Assembly (NCBI RefSeq): GCF_003067705.1
Contig: NZ_QANL01000001.1
Span: forward strand, 1,116,001 to 1,180,000
Direction of reading: 5' to 3'
Length of the DNA: 64,000 bases
Origin: Planctomonas deserti
Lineage (GTDB): Bacteria; Actinomycetota; Actinomycetes; Actinomycetales; Microbacteriaceae
Below are positions 42,299-50,623 of the stretch, one piece after another (position 1 is the first letter of the stretch; each line of letters begins with the position of its first letter). The notes under the pieces are model-generated. The model worked only from the letters and a program-made list of their open reading frames with translations. It did no database searches and was not told the origin of the DNA. The translations under genes were made by a program, and so were the position numbers.

Positions 42299-42967
42299 TC
42301 AGTTGAGGGCGGCGAACCGCTCGATGTCGGCCGTGGCGCCCGAGACGATGATGAGGTCGTGGTTCGACACCAGGGTGTCCGCCGTCGCGTAGGTGAACGG
42401 CTTGCCCGGCGACTTCACGCCGACCACGGTGACGTGGTGCTTCACCCGCACGCGCGACTCGGAGAGCGTCTGACCACGGATGGGCTTCGGCGGGTACATC
42501 TTGGCGAGCACGAAGTCGTCGTCGAACTCGATGAAGTCGAGCATGCGCCCGGACACGAGGTGCGCGACGCGCTCGCCCGCCTCCGCCTCGGGGTAGATCA
42601 CGTGGTTCGCGCCGATGCGCTCCAGGATCTTGCCGTGCGACTGCGAGATCGCCTTAGCCCAGATCTGCGGGATGTTCAGGTCGACGAGGTTGGCCGTGAT
42701 GAGCACGCTCGCCTCGATCGACGAGCCGACGGCGACCACCGCGATGGAGAACTCCTGCGCGCCGAGCTGCTGCAGCGCCTCGATGCTGCGGGCGTCAGCC
42801 TGCACCGCGTGGGTGATCCGCTCCGACCACTTCTGCACGAGGCCCTCGCTCGCGTCGATGGCGAGCACCTCGCGGTCCAGGCGGGCCAGCTGGCCCGCGG
42901 TGGCGGCGCCGAAACGACCGAGGCCGATGACGAGCACCGGTGCGTTATGGGGAATGCGGTCAATCAC
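42299..42967 (-). CDS. Potassium uptake regulatory subunit TrkA/KtrA
   Basis: 222 residues. An RCK_N domain with VIGLGRFGAATAGQL (nucleotide binding, about 13-27) is followed by an RCK_C domain (about 140-222). It gates the membrane subunit encoded just upstream on the same strand (42-base gap). GTG start preceded by GAGAGGG. Confidence 0.92.
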   Translation of the reverse strand: MIDRIPHNAPVLVIGLGRFGAATAGQLARLDREVLAIDASEGLVQKWSERITHAVQADARSIEALQQLGAQEFSIAVVAVGSSIEASVLITANLVDLNIPQIWAKAISQSHGKILERIGANHVIYPEAEAGERVAHLVSGRMLDFIEFDDDFVLAKMYPPKPIRGQTLSESRVRVKHHVTVVGVKSPGKPFTYATADTLVSNHDLIIVSGATADIERFAALN

Positions 42968-43009
42968 GCTTGTACCCTCTCAGGACCCCGGGAGGGTGAT
43001 CCGTCGCAA

Positions 43010-44434
43010 TTATCCAACGATGGGACGCTCCTCCGCGCGCTTGAACAGCTGGCGCCTGGTGCTCGCGGCGAGCGCGACGGCCAGCGTCACCGTGCCGATG
43101 CGCCCGATGAACATCGTGGCGCACAGCACGTACACGCCCGACGGCGGGAGCTCCGCCGTCAGCCCCGTGGTCAGCCCCGAGGTCGCGAAGGCCGAGATCA
43201 CGTCGAACAGCACGTAGTCGAGGGACGACCCCGAGATCTGCAGCAGGATGATGCAGGACAGCGCCACGGTCGTCGCACCGAGGAGCACGACGCTCACGGC
43301 GAGTCGCAGCACGTCGCCGGGGATGCGGCGCTCGAACGCCTCCATCGACTGGTTGCCTCTGGCCTCGGCGAACGCCGCGAGGAACAGGACCGCGAGCGTC
43401 GTGACCTTGATGCCGCCGGCCGTCGACGCGGATCCGCCGCCGATGAACATGAGCATGTCGCTCACCAGCAGGCTCGCGTTGTTCATCTCGTGCACGTTGA
43501 TCGTGGCGAAGCCGCCGGAGCGCGTCATCACCGAGAAGAAGAGGGCCTGGTAGACCCGGTCCTCCGGCGGCAGCGCGGCGAAGGTCGCCTGGTTGTCCCA
43601 CTCGAGCAGCACGTAGGCGGCGGTGCCCAGCACGATCAGGAGCGCCGTGGTGACGAGCGTGAGCTTCACGTGCACGGACCACTGCCGGGGCCGCCGGTGG
43701 TTGCGCAGCAGCGCGTAGATCACCGGGAAGCCGATGCTGCCGAGGAAGACGCCAACCATGAGCCAGGTGAGGAACCAGTAGTCCGAGGCGTACGGGGCAA
43801 TGCCGGCCTCGCTGAAGATGAAGCCGGTGTTCGTGAAGGCCATCAGCGAGTAGTAGAAGGAGTCGAGCAGCGCCTCGAGGAAGGGCACGCCCTGGGCGAG
43901 GATCGGCGGCACCAGCAGGACCGCGATGGCCAGCTCGATCACGATGGCGCTCATGGCCACGGTGAGCAGCAGCGTGCCCATCTCGCCGAGCTTCACCGCC
44001 TGGCTCTCGGCGACGGGGCCGCTGTGGATGCGCAGCGGGTTCGCGTCGCTGGCCGCCATGAGCCGGGCCCGGAGGCCGAGCCGGCGCGACACGATGAGGC
44101 CCATGATCGAGGCGAGGGTCAGCACGCCGATGCCGCCCACCTGCACGCCGAGGGCGATGACCGCGTGGCCGAGCGGCGACCAGTACGTCGCCATGTCGAC
44201 CGTGGCGAGGCCGGTGACGCAGATGGCGGAGACGGCGGTGAAGAGCGCATCCGCTGCGTCGGCCCTCTGCCCGTCCGGCCGCATGCCCGGCAGCAGCAGG
44301 ATGGCCGTCAGCGCGAGGACCAGGGCCGCGAACACCGCGATGGCGAACCGCGCCGGTGTCGAGTGGGCGAAGTAGTCGATCAGGTCCCGCAGTCGGGCGA
44401 TCGGGGAGCGCCGATGTCCGCCCCTCGTGCGCAT
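43010..44434 (-). CDS. Potassium channel-like transporter subunit TrkH/KtrB
   Basis: 474-residue integral membrane protein with eight or more segments and four pore repeats. AICVTGLATVD is the first selectivity-filter loop; AFTNTGFI, TRSGGFATIN and FATSGLTTGL are loops 2 to 4. It imports K+ with the TrkA-like protein. The short basic N-terminus and 474-residue length suggest KtrB type. Confidence 0.94.
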   Translation of the reverse strand: MRTRGGHRRSPIARLRDLIDYFAHSTPARFAIAVFAALVLALTAILLLPGMRPDGQRADAADALFTAVSAICVTGLATVDMATYWSPLGHAVIALGVQVGGIGVLTLASIMGLIVSRRLGLRARLMAASDANPLRIHSGPVAESQAVKLGEMGTLLLTVAMSAIVIELAIAVLLVPPILAQGVPFLEALLDSFYYSLMAFTNTGFIFSEAGIAPYASDYWFLTWLMVGVFLGSIGFPVIYALLRNHRRPRQWSVHVKLTLVTTALLIVLGTAAYVLLEWDNQATFAALPPEDRVYQALFFSVMTRSGGFATINVHEMNNASLLVSDMLMFIGGGSASTAGGIKVTTLAVLFLAAFAEARGNQSMEAFERRIPGDVLRLAVSVVLLGATTVALSCIILLQISGSSLDYVLFDVISAFATSGLTTGLTAELPPSGVYVLCATMFIGRIGTVTLAVALAASTRRQLFKRAEERPIVG

Positions 44435-44525
44435 GACCCTCGTTCCTTCGCTTCGGCCGCAGGCAGGGCGCGTGCCGCCGTGTCAGATGCGAACCGATGC
44501 TACCCCGGCCGGACGCGGCACTCGC

Positions 44526-44531
44526 TAGCCT
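44526..44531 (+). promoter_or_regulatory. -10 box of the ArsR-family gene
   Basis: TAGCCT, 6 bases before the ATG at 44538. Confidence 0.5.
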
Positions 44532-44537
44532 GATCGC

Positions 44538-44960
44538 ATGGCAGATATCTTCGCGGTCGTGGCAGACCCCACGCGGCGGGAGCTGCTCGGCATCCTCCTC
44601 CGTCGGCGTACCGAGTCCGTGGCGTCCGGCGACGCGAGCGTATCGGAGCTCGTCGCCGAGCTCGCCCTGAGCCAGCCGACCGTCTCCAAGCACCTGAAGG
44701 TGCTGCGCGAGGCGGGGCTCGTGACCGTACGTGAGAAGGGGCAGCACCGCTACTACCGGATCGAACCCGACGCTCTTTCGGATGTCGGAGCCTGGGTGGC
44801 CCCCTTCCTCCCTCCCGCGGAGGTCGCTCCTTCCGAGTCGGCCGCCTCGGAGCCGGCCGCCACGAACGGCGGAGCCGGCGCCCCGGTCCCGGGCGCCCGT
44901 TGGGCCACGGGCCTCGGCCGGCTCGCCGCCGACCTCGCGTTCCGAGTCCGCCGGGCCTGA
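44538..44960 (+). CDS. ArsR-family transcriptional regulator
   Basis: 140 residues. A winged helix-turn-helix (FAVVADPTRRELLGILL; LSQPTVSKHLKVLREAGLV; KGQHRYYRI) covers residues 3-85. No Cys is present, so classical metal sensing is unlikely. The tail is Ala/Pro/Gly-rich with a final amphipathic helix (RLAADLAFRVRRA). It is divergent from the potassium transport genes, which could be its targets. Confidence 0.88.
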   Translation: MADIFAVVADPTRRELLGILLRRRTESVASGDASVSELVAELALSQPTVSKHLKVLREAGLVTVREKGQHRYYRIEPDALSDVGAWVAPFLPPAEVAPSESAASEPAATNGGAGAPVPGARWATGLGRLAADLAFRVRRA

Positions 44961-45190
44961 CCCCGGCTCGACCCGGGGGGCCGGAGCGGTATCGGGCTCC
45001 GCGGTCCGACCGCGTCCAACCGACCCCCGCGTCGCCGCGCAGCCCGCTCTCCTCGTCGTGCGCAGGCTCGTTCCCAGTGCCTGGACACAGCATCCGGCCA
45101 GCACCTATGGTTACGATCGAGCACTCCGGTAACATCCGTCACAGGAGTTTGTCTCGCCGGCCGCGGGCCGGGTTCAGCAAAGGGGCCACC

Positions 45191-45418
45191 ATGCCTAGCG
45201 ATCTCGCCGACGTCCGCTTCCTCACCGTTGCCGAGGTCGCCGACGTGATGCGGGTCTCGAAGATGACGGTGTACCGCCTCGTCCACTCCGGTGAGCTGCC
45301 CGCCATCCGCTTCGGCCGCTCCTTCCGCGTGCCCGAGTCCGCCGTGCGCGCGGCGGCCAGCCCGGCCGGCACGGAGGCGGCTGCAGAGGCCCCTGGATCC
45401 GTCGCGGACGCGGGCTGA
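45191..45418 (+). CDS. BldC-like MerR/excisionase-type DNA-binding protein
   Basis: 75 residues. The single winged helix (FLTVAEVADVMRVSKMTVYR; GELPAIRFGRSFRVPESAV) is the BldC type that binds DNA as head-to-tail oligomers and controls development genes in Streptomyces. The start is ATG 45191 after AAAGG; the frame upstream is non-coding. The bS22 gene follows in the same orientation, a well-conserved actinobacterial neighbourhood. Confidence 0.9.
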   Translation: MPSDLADVRFLTVAEVADVMRVSKMTVYRLVHSGELPAIRFGRSFRVPESAVRAAASPAGTEAAAEAPGSVADAG

Positions 45419-45503
45419 CCGAAACACGCGCTAGACTGCTCCGAGGCATTTTTCCGAGGTTCTGATAGGACCCGGTGTCCCGTCAGAAATCAGTGAGGTC
45501 CCT

Positions 45504-45602
45504 ATGGGTTCAGTAATCAAGAAGCGTCGCAAGCGCATGGCGAAGAAGAAGCACCGCAAGCTGCTTCGCAAGACGCGCCACCAGCGCCGCAACAAGAAGT
45601 AG
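45504..45602 (+). CDS. Small ribosomal protein bS22 (AURKAIP1/COX24-like)
   Basis: 32-residue, extremely basic protein ([20 protein letters not shown] followed by more Lys/Arg). It matches the bS22 peptide known from actinobacterial ribosomes, near the decoding centre of the 30S subunit. GAGG lies 7 bases before the ATG. Easily missed because of its size. Confidence 0.93.
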   Translation: MGSVIKKRRKRMAKKKHRKLLRKTRHQRRNKK

Positions 45603-45626
45603 GCAGCGCCTAGTTCTTTTCCATCG

Positions 45627-45658
45627 AGCGTCGGGCTCCCGTCAGGGGACCCGGCGCT
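45627..45658 (+). terminator. Possible terminator of the bldC-bS22 unit
   Basis: AGCGTCGGG / CCCGGCGCT, 9-bp stem with one G-U pair and a 14-base loop, overlapping the 3' end of the convergent HAD gene. Confidence 0.4.
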
Positions 45659-46409
45659 TCTTGGTTTCGCCGCGGGCGGCCTTCGCCTCGTCGCGGACCG
45701 CGCGCTGCGCCGCCTTGATGCTCGAGCGCTTCATCTCCATGATGTGCCAGCCGCGGGTGATCGCGTGCCGGCGCAGGATCACGTCGGGGTTCACGACGAC
45801 GGGGTGACCGACGAGCTCGAGCAGCGGGATGTCGTTCCGGGAGTCGGAGTAGGCCCAGCAGTCCTCGAGGCGCGCGCCGATCGCGGCCGCGTGCACGAGG
45901 GCGGCCGTGGCCTTGCCCTCGCCGTGCAGGAAGTCGCCGCGCAGGCCGCCGGTGTAGACGCCGTCCACCGAGTCGAGCACCGTGCCGAGGGCCCCGGTGA
46001 GTCCCAGGCGGGTGGCGATGACCTCGGCGACCTCCTGGGCCGTCGCCGTGATGAGCCATACCTCGTGGCCCAGGCCGAGGTGCTCGCGGGTCAGCGCGAC
46101 CGTCTCGGGCCACAGCCGCTTGCTGATGTCCCGATCGAAGATGTCGACGCTCAGCTGGCGCACCTCGCGGGTGGTGCGACCGGCCACGATCTGCAGGGCA
46201 CGGGCGCGGATGGTGTGCAGATGGCGGAGGTTCTCGCCCCGGCGGAGGAATTGGGCCTGGCGCCAGGCGGCGACCACGACGTCGCGGTAGGTGATCATGC
46301 CGGCGCGGAAGGCGCCGCGGCCGAGGTGGTACAGGCTCGCGCCGCGGAGGATGGTGTTGTCGACGTCGAAGAAGGCGACGATCGGCTGCGGGCTACTCTG
46401 CTCGGGCAT
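45642..46409 (-). CDS. HAD-IB family hydrolase, SerB-like
   Basis: 255 residues. DVDNT near residue 15 carries the nucleophilic Asp, ITATAQEVAEVIA the conserved Ser/Thr block, and YSDSRNDIPLLELVG the acidic metal motif. Members dephosphorylate phosphoserine-like or lipid-linked phosphates. A basic tail follows. TAGGCT lies 10 bases before the ATG. Divergent from the thioredoxin-fold gene. Confidence 0.85.
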   Translation of the reverse strand: MPEQSSPQPIVAFFDVDNTILRGASLYHLGRGAFRAGMITYRDVVVAAWRQAQFLRRGENLRHLHTIRARALQIVAGRTTREVRQLSVDIFDRDISKRLWPETVALTREHLGLGHEVWLITATAQEVAEVIATRLGLTGALGTVLDSVDGVYTGGLRGDFLHGEGKATAALVHAAAIGARLEDCWAYSDSRNDIPLLELVGHPVVVNPDVILRRHAITRGWHIMEMKRSSIKAAQRAVRDEAKAARGETKKRRVP

Positions 46410-46419
46410 GACCCGAGTA

Positions 46420-46425
46420 AGCCTA
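46420..46425 (-). promoter_or_regulatory. -10 box of the HAD-IB gene
   Basis: TAGGCT on the minus strand, 10 bases before the ATG at 46409, giving a leader of a few bases. Confidence 0.4.
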
Positions 46426-46433
46426 TGCCCGCC

Positions 46434-46439
46434 TAGGCT
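46434..46439 (+). promoter_or_regulatory. -10 box of the glutaredoxin-like gene
   Basis: TAGGCT, 6 bases before the GTG at 46446; only 8 bases from the divergent HAD promoter. Confidence 0.5.
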
Positions 46440-46445
46440 GGGGGA

Positions 46446-46715
46446 GTGACGACGGCACGCATCACCCTGGTCGGCAAGCCCGGCTGCCATCTCTGCGACG
46501 ACGCCCGCGACGTGGTCGGCGCGGTCGTGGGGGAGCTTACCGATCAGCCCGGCGCCCCACGCATCGAGGTGGAGGAGAAGTCGATCCTCGAAGACGCCGC
46601 GCTGCACGAGCGTTTCGTCGAGGAGATCCCCGTCGTGCTCATCAACGACCGCGTGCACAACTACTGGCGCATCGATCCCGCCCGGCTGCGCGCCGCCCTC
46701 CTGGCGGTCGGCTAG
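46446..46715 (+). CDS. Glutaredoxin-like (DUF836) thioredoxin-fold protein
   Basis: 89 residues. ITLVGKPGCHLCDDA holds the redox pair CHLC; EEIPVVLIND supplies the cis-Pro strand. Cytoplasmic. Such proteins reduce disulfides or glutathione/mycothiol mixed disulfides; the real partner is not known. Confidence 0.88.
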   Translation: MTTARITLVGKPGCHLCDDARDVVGAVVGELTDQPGAPRIEVEEKSILEDAALHERFVEEIPVVLINDRVHNYWRIDPARLRAALLAVG

Positions 46716-46730
46716 GCGACCCCGCGCCGA

Positions 46731-46736
46731 TAGCGT
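46731..46736 (+). promoter_or_regulatory. -10 box of the Dabb gene
   Basis: TAGCGT, 7 bases before the ATG at 46744. Confidence 0.45.
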
Positions 46737-46743
46737 TGGGCGC

Positions 46744-47046
46744 ATGACCCTTCGCCACATCGTGTCCTGGAAGCTCGCCGAGACGGATCCCGAGCTCAAC
46801 CGACAGCAGCGCCGTGCCATCGCCGACGCGCTCGAGACCCTGCCCGCGCTGATCCCGGAGATCCTCCGGCTCGAGGTCGGTTCGAACATCCGCGAGTCGG
46901 ACACCGCGCACGACGTCGTGCTCGTCGCCGACTACGCCGACGAGGCGGCTCTCGACGCCTACATCGTGCACCCGGAGCACGAGAAGGTCGCGGCATTCGT
47001 CCGGGGCCTCGCGGCATCCCGGGTGAGCGTCGACTACCTCGTCTGA
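46744..47046 (+). CDS. Dabb-family (stress-responsive A/B barrel) protein
   Basis: 100 residues with the dimeric alpha/beta-barrel pattern: LRHIVSWKL at the start, SNIRESDTAHDVVLVADYADEAAL in the middle, and YIVHPEHEKVAAFV near the end. Function unknown in bacteria. Confidence 0.85.
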   Translation: MTLRHIVSWKLAETDPELNRQQRRAIADALETLPALIPEILRLEVGSNIRESDTAHDVVLVADYADEAALDAYIVHPEHEKVAAFVRGLAASRVSVDYLV

Positions 47047-47067
47047 CCCGGTCCGACCCGCATGTGC

Positions 47068-47160
47068 GGGCCCTGAGCCGGCGAAGGGACGCGGTGTGCG
47101 TCGCTTCGACAGGCTCAGCGACCGTGGCGGCTCAGCGACCTTCGACGGGCTCGGCGACCG
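47068..47160. repeat. Degenerate palindromic repeats
   Basis: A diverged subtype A copy at 47068-47090, a good subtype B copy at 47100-47122, and a broken unit (CTTCGACGGGCTCGGCGACC) after it. Confidence 0.7.
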
Positions 47161-47168
47161 TGGCGGCT

Positions 47169-47188
47169 CAGCGGCAGTAACGCCGCTG
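47169..47188 (-). terminator. Hairpin after aspS
   Basis: CAGCGGC / GCCGCTG, 7-bp stem with loop AGTAAC, 11 bases beyond the aspS stop. Confidence 0.45.
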
Positions 47189-47198
47189 CCGCATCGGG

Positions 47199-48530
47199 CT
47201 ACGGGGTGAGGCGGTTGGGTCCGCGGAAGAGGTAGGTCACCTCGCGCAGGTTGGGCTGGTGCAGCATCAGCATGATCACGCGGGCGAGACCCATGCCGAA
47301 CCCGCCGTGCGGCGGCACGCCGTAGCGGAAGAAGTCGAGGTAGTCGGAGAGCTCCTCGACCTCCATGCCCTTCTCGCGCACCTGCTGCTCGAGCACGTCG
47401 ATGCGGTGCTCGCGCTGGGCGCCCGTCGTGATCTCGAGGCCGCGCCAGACGAGGTCGTAGCTCTTCGTGAGCGTCGCGTCGTCGTCCTTGCGCATGTGGT
47501 AGAACGGCCGGATGCTCGCGGGGTACTCCGTGAGGAACACGAACTCGTGCCCGTAGGTCTCCTGCACGTGGGCGGCGATCTGCCGCTCGCCCTCGGGGTC
47601 CATGTCGTCGTCCGCGCGGTCGATCACGTGGCCGCGCTCGGCGACGATGCGCTTGGCCTCGGCAAGCGGGATGCGCGGGAACGGCGTGCTCGGCACGACG
47701 ACCTCGACGCCGAACAGCGACTGGATCTCCTCGCCGTGCTTCTCCTTCACCGCGGACAGGCCGGCGACCATGAGCTGCTCCTGCAGCGCCATGACGTCCT
47801 CGTGGCTGTCGATCCAGCTGATCTCCGTGTCGACGGAGGTGAACTCCGTCGCGTGCCGGGAGGTGAAGGACGGGTCGGCGCGGAATGCCGGGCCGATCTC
47901 GAACATCTTGCCGAAGCCCGCGGACTGCGCCATCTGCTTGAAGAACTGCGGGCTCTGCGCGAGGTAGGCGTCGCCGTCGAAGTAGTCGACGTGGAACAGC
48001 TCGGCGCGCGACTCGGACGGCGTCGCCATGAACTTCGGGGTGTGCAGCTCGACGAAGTCGTTCTCGACCCAGTAGGTGCGCAGCGCGTGCTCGAAGGTCG
48101 TCTGCACGCGGAAGATGAGGTTGTTGCGGGGCACACGCAGGTCGAGGAAGCGCCAGTCCATGCGCTTGTCGATGCCGCTGTCCGCGGCGATCGGCGTCTC
48201 CGCGATGGCGACGGTGGCGATGTCGAGCGACTCGAGCTTGATCTCGACGCCGCCGAGCTTCACCCGCTCGTCCTTCTTCAGCTGACCGGTCGCGGTGAGG
48301 AACGTGCCGACCGACAGCCCCGAGATGATCGAGTCCACGGTCTCGCCCGCATCCTCGCCCTCGGCCGGGGCGGCGGAGCGCGGGTTCACCAGCTGCACGG
48401 CGCCGGACTCGTCGCGGAGGACGACGAACTGCACCTTCTTCTGGTCGCGCACGGTGTCGACCCAGCCGGAGACCGAGACGGGCCCCTCGTCCAGGGCGGC
48501 CAGGTTCTTGATCAGGGTGCGTTCGGTCAC
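47199..48530 (-). CDS. aspS: Aspartyl-tRNA synthetase, short archaeal-type (probably aspartate--tRNA(Asn) ligase)
   Basis: 443-residue class IIb synthetase. An OB-fold (about 15-100, VSVSGWVDTVRDQKKVQFVV) precedes the catalytic core with FRADPSFTSRHATEFTSVD (motif 2) and GGFGMGLARVIMLML (motif 3). It lacks the GAD insertion of the usual 590-residue bacterial enzyme. This type is often non-discriminating and also charges tRNA-Asn, which then needs GatCAB. The GTG at 48530 is favoured by TAAACT 8 bases upstream; the longer frame is antisense to the next gene. Confidence 0.93.
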   Translation of the reverse strand: MTERTLIKNLAALDEGPVSVSGWVDTVRDQKKVQFVVLRDESGAVQLVNPRSAAPAEGEDAGETVDSIISGLSVGTFLTATGQLKKDERVKLGGVEIKLESLDIATVAIAETPIAADSGIDKRMDWRFLDLRVPRNNLIFRVQTTFEHALRTYWVENDFVELHTPKFMATPSESRAELFHVDYFDGDAYLAQSPQFFKQMAQSAGFGKMFEIGPAFRADPSFTSRHATEFTSVDTEISWIDSHEDVMALQEQLMVAGLSAVKEKHGEEIQSLFGVEVVVPSTPFPRIPLAEAKRIVAERGHVIDRADDDMDPEGERQIAAHVQETYGHEFVFLTEYPASIRPFYHMRKDDDATLTKSYDLVWRGLEITTGAQREHRIDVLEQQVREKGMEVEELSDYLDFFRYGVPPHGGFGMGLARVIMLMLHQPNLREVTYLFRGPNRLTP

Positions 48531-48538
48531 GGGAGTCG

Positions 48539-48544
48539 AGTTTA
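48539..48544 (-). promoter_or_regulatory. -10 box of aspS
   Basis: TAAACT on the minus strand, 8 bases before the GTG at 48530. Confidence 0.5.
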
Positions 48545-48604
48545 CCGGGCGCGATCGGCCCGCCCCGCCCGGGGACGGCAAGCGGACTGCCAGGCATCGA
48601 TCCG

Positions 48605-48610
48605 TACACT
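48605..48610 (+). promoter_or_regulatory. -10 box of the phosphatase / cytochrome c operon
   Basis: TACACT, 7 bases before the GTG at 48618. Confidence 0.5.
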
Positions 48611-48617
48611 TGAGGCC

Positions 48618-49262
48618 GTGGTCGCGCAGAAGATCCACCTCGTCCGGCACGGCGAGGTGCACAACCCGGAGCGGGTGCTCTACGGCACCATGCCCGGCTT
48701 CGGGCTCAGCACGCTCGGGCACCGCATGGCGGACTCCGCCGCCCGGGCCCTGCAGGAGCAGAACGCCCCCGTGCGCCGCATCATCTCCTCGCCGCTGCAG
48801 CGCACCCAGGAGTCCTCGGCGCCGTGGGGCGAGCGCTTCGGCCTTCCCGTCGACATCGACGAGCGCATCATCGAGCCGTTCAACAGGTTCGAGGGCCGCA
48901 CCTTCAACTTCGGGGCACAGGTGCTGCGCAACCCGAGCACGTGGGGCTGGGTCGTCAACCCGCTCCGCCCGAGCTGGGGCGAGCCGTACGAGTCCATCGC
49001 GGCCCGCATGCTCGCCGCCATGACCGATGCCCACGCCTCCGTTCCGGACGGCGACGTCGTCTTCGTGAGCCACCAGCTGCCCATCTGGACCGTGCACCGC
49101 AAGCTCAAGCGTCAGCAGCTGGCGCACGACCCGCGCAAGCGCCGCTGCACCCTCTCGAGCATCACAACCTTCGAGTACCGCGGGGACCGCTTTGTGGAGA
49201 CCGGGTACCAGGACCCGACCGAGGGCCTGCTCGACCAGTCCGTCGACCTCGGGGCCGTCTGA
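48618..49262 (+). CDS. Histidine phosphatase family protein
   Basis: 214 residues. HLVRHGEVHNPERVLYG has the catalytic RHG near the N-terminus; SSPLQRTQESS and FVSHQLPI supply the other active-site residues. Acts on small phosphoesters; true substrate unknown. GTG start. First gene of the operon that leads into cytochrome c maturation; its stop overlaps the next ATG (TGATG). Confidence 0.88.
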   Translation: MVAQKIHLVRHGEVHNPERVLYGTMPGFGLSTLGHRMADSAARALQEQNAPVRRIISSPLQRTQESSAPWGERFGLPVDIDERIIEPFNRFEGRTFNFGAQVLRNPSTWGWVVNPLRPSWGEPYESIAARMLAAMTDAHASVPDGDVVFVSHQLPIWTVHRKLKRQQLAHDPRKRRCTLSSITTFEYRGDRFVETGYQDPTEGLLDQSVDLGAV

Positions 49263-49885
49263 TGCGCGCCGCCACCTTCTCCAGGACCCGCCGAGGACCC
49301 CGGCTCGCGCGCCTCGCCGCCGTCACGGCGCTCGCCGGCCTCGCGCTGACCGGCTGCTCGGCCGACTCCCTCGCGGAGCAGTACTCCGAGGGCAGCGGCA
49401 AGAACTTCATCGCCGGCGACGGCACCTACACGGAGATCCCGGCCGAGAGCCGCACCGACCCGATCACGTTCGAGGCCGCCATGGACGACGGCTCGACGCT
49501 GTCGTCGAGCAGCCTCAGCGGCAACGTGACGGTCGTCAACTTCTGGTACGCCGGATGCGCCCCGTGCCGCGAGGAGGCGCCGGTGCTCGAGGAGCTCTAT
49601 CAGCAGTACTCCGCCGACGGCGTCGCGTTCCTCGGCGTGAACACCCGCGACCAGCCGGCGACCGCCCGCTCGTTCGCCGAGCGCTGGGGCACCACCTTCC
49701 CCTCCGCGATCGACGTGCAGGACTCGGCGGTCCAGCTCGCCTTCAGCGGCCAGTACGCGCCGAACGCCACCCCCACCACCTTCGTGCTCGACCGGGAGGG
49801 CCGCATCGCGAGCCGCATCCTCGGCACCGTCGACGGGAAAGTGCTCGACACGCTGATCTCCGACACGCTCGCCGAGGCGAGCTAG
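49262..49885 (+). CDS. TlpA/ResA-like thioredoxin-fold lipoprotein
   Basis: 207 residues. Signal peptide with lipobox LTGC (about Cys31). The redoxin domain has FWYAGCAPCREEAP (CAPC active site) and TPTTFVLDREGRI (cis-Pro). It should reduce apocytochrome c cysteines outside the membrane, fed with electrons by CcdA encoded next. Starts by overlap with the phosphatase stop. Confidence 0.92.
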   Translation: MRAATFSRTRRGPRLARLAAVTALAGLALTGCSADSLAEQYSEGSGKNFIAGDGTYTEIPAESRTDPITFEAAMDDGSTLSSSSLSGNVTVVNFWYAGCAPCREEAPVLEELYQQYSADGVAFLGVNTRDQPATARSFAERWGTTFPSAIDVQDSAVQLAFSGQYAPNATPTTFVLDREGRIASRILGTVDGKVLDTLISDTLAEAS

Positions 49886-50623
49886 GTGAACGGGGTCACC
49901 GAGGCGGTCCTGTCCGGTCAGCTCCTCATCGCCATCCCGCTGGCGATCGCCGCCGGCCTGGTGTCCTTCGCGTCGCCCTGCGTGCTTCCGCTCGTGCCCG
50001 GCTACCTGGCCTACGTCGGCGGGTTCACCAGCGCCCAGGACCGGACGCGCGGCCGACTGCTGCTCGGCGTCGCCCTGTTCATCCTCGGCTTCTCCGTGGT
50101 GTTCGTGCTGCTCGGCCTGTTCGCCGGCGCGCTCGGCGGATTCCTCCTGCGCTACGACGACATCGTCACGCGCGTGGCGGGCGTCGTGGTGTTCCTGCTC
50201 GGCTTCGTGTTCCTCGGGCGGTTCTCCTTCCTCCAGCGCACCATCAAGCCGCGCTGGCAGCCGGCGACCGGCCTCGCCGGCGCACCGCTGCTCGGACTCG
50301 TCTTCGCCATCGGCTGGACCCCCTGCTACGGCCCCGCGCTCGCCGCCATCGGCGCGCTCAGCCTCGACAGCGGCAGCGCCGGCCGCGGCGCGCTGCTCGG
50401 CGCCTTCTACTGCCTGGGGCTCGGGATCCCGTTCCTCCTGCTCGCGCTCGGCCTCAGCTGGATGACCGGCGCGGTCTCATTCCTCAAGCGGCATATCCGC
50501 GCCATCAACGTGGCCGGCGGCCTGCTGCTCATGATCATCGGCCTGCTCATGGTCACGGGCCTCTGGGGCGCCTGGCTGTCGGACCTGCAGGCGGTGATCG
50601 GCGGCTATGTCACGCCTATCTGA
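49886..50623 (+). CDS. ccdA: Cytochrome c biogenesis thiol transporter CcdA
   Basis: 245 residues, six membrane segments. [19 protein letters not shown] and [14 protein letters not shown] hold the paired Cys that move reducing equivalents across the membrane to the TlpA-like protein. GTG start follows the previous stop directly; the 3' end overlaps resB by 17 bases. Confidence 0.93.
   Translation: MNGVTEAVLSGQLLIAIPLAIAAGLVSFASPCVLPLVPGYLAYVGGFTSAQDRTRGRLLLGVALFILGFSVVFVLLGLFAGALGGFLLRYDDIVTRVAGVVVFLLGFVFLGRFSFLQRTIKPRWQPATGLAGAPLLGLVFAIGWTPCYGPALAAIGALSLDSGSAGRGALLGAFYCLGLGIPFLLLALGLSWMTGAVSFLKRHIRAINVAGGLLLMIIGLLMVTGLWGAWLSDLQAVIGGYVTPI

Noticed and set aside
42960-45104. 714-codon minus-strand frame around TrkH
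   Set aside because: Overlaps TrkH in another frame and the ArsR gene antisense; low-complexity translation.
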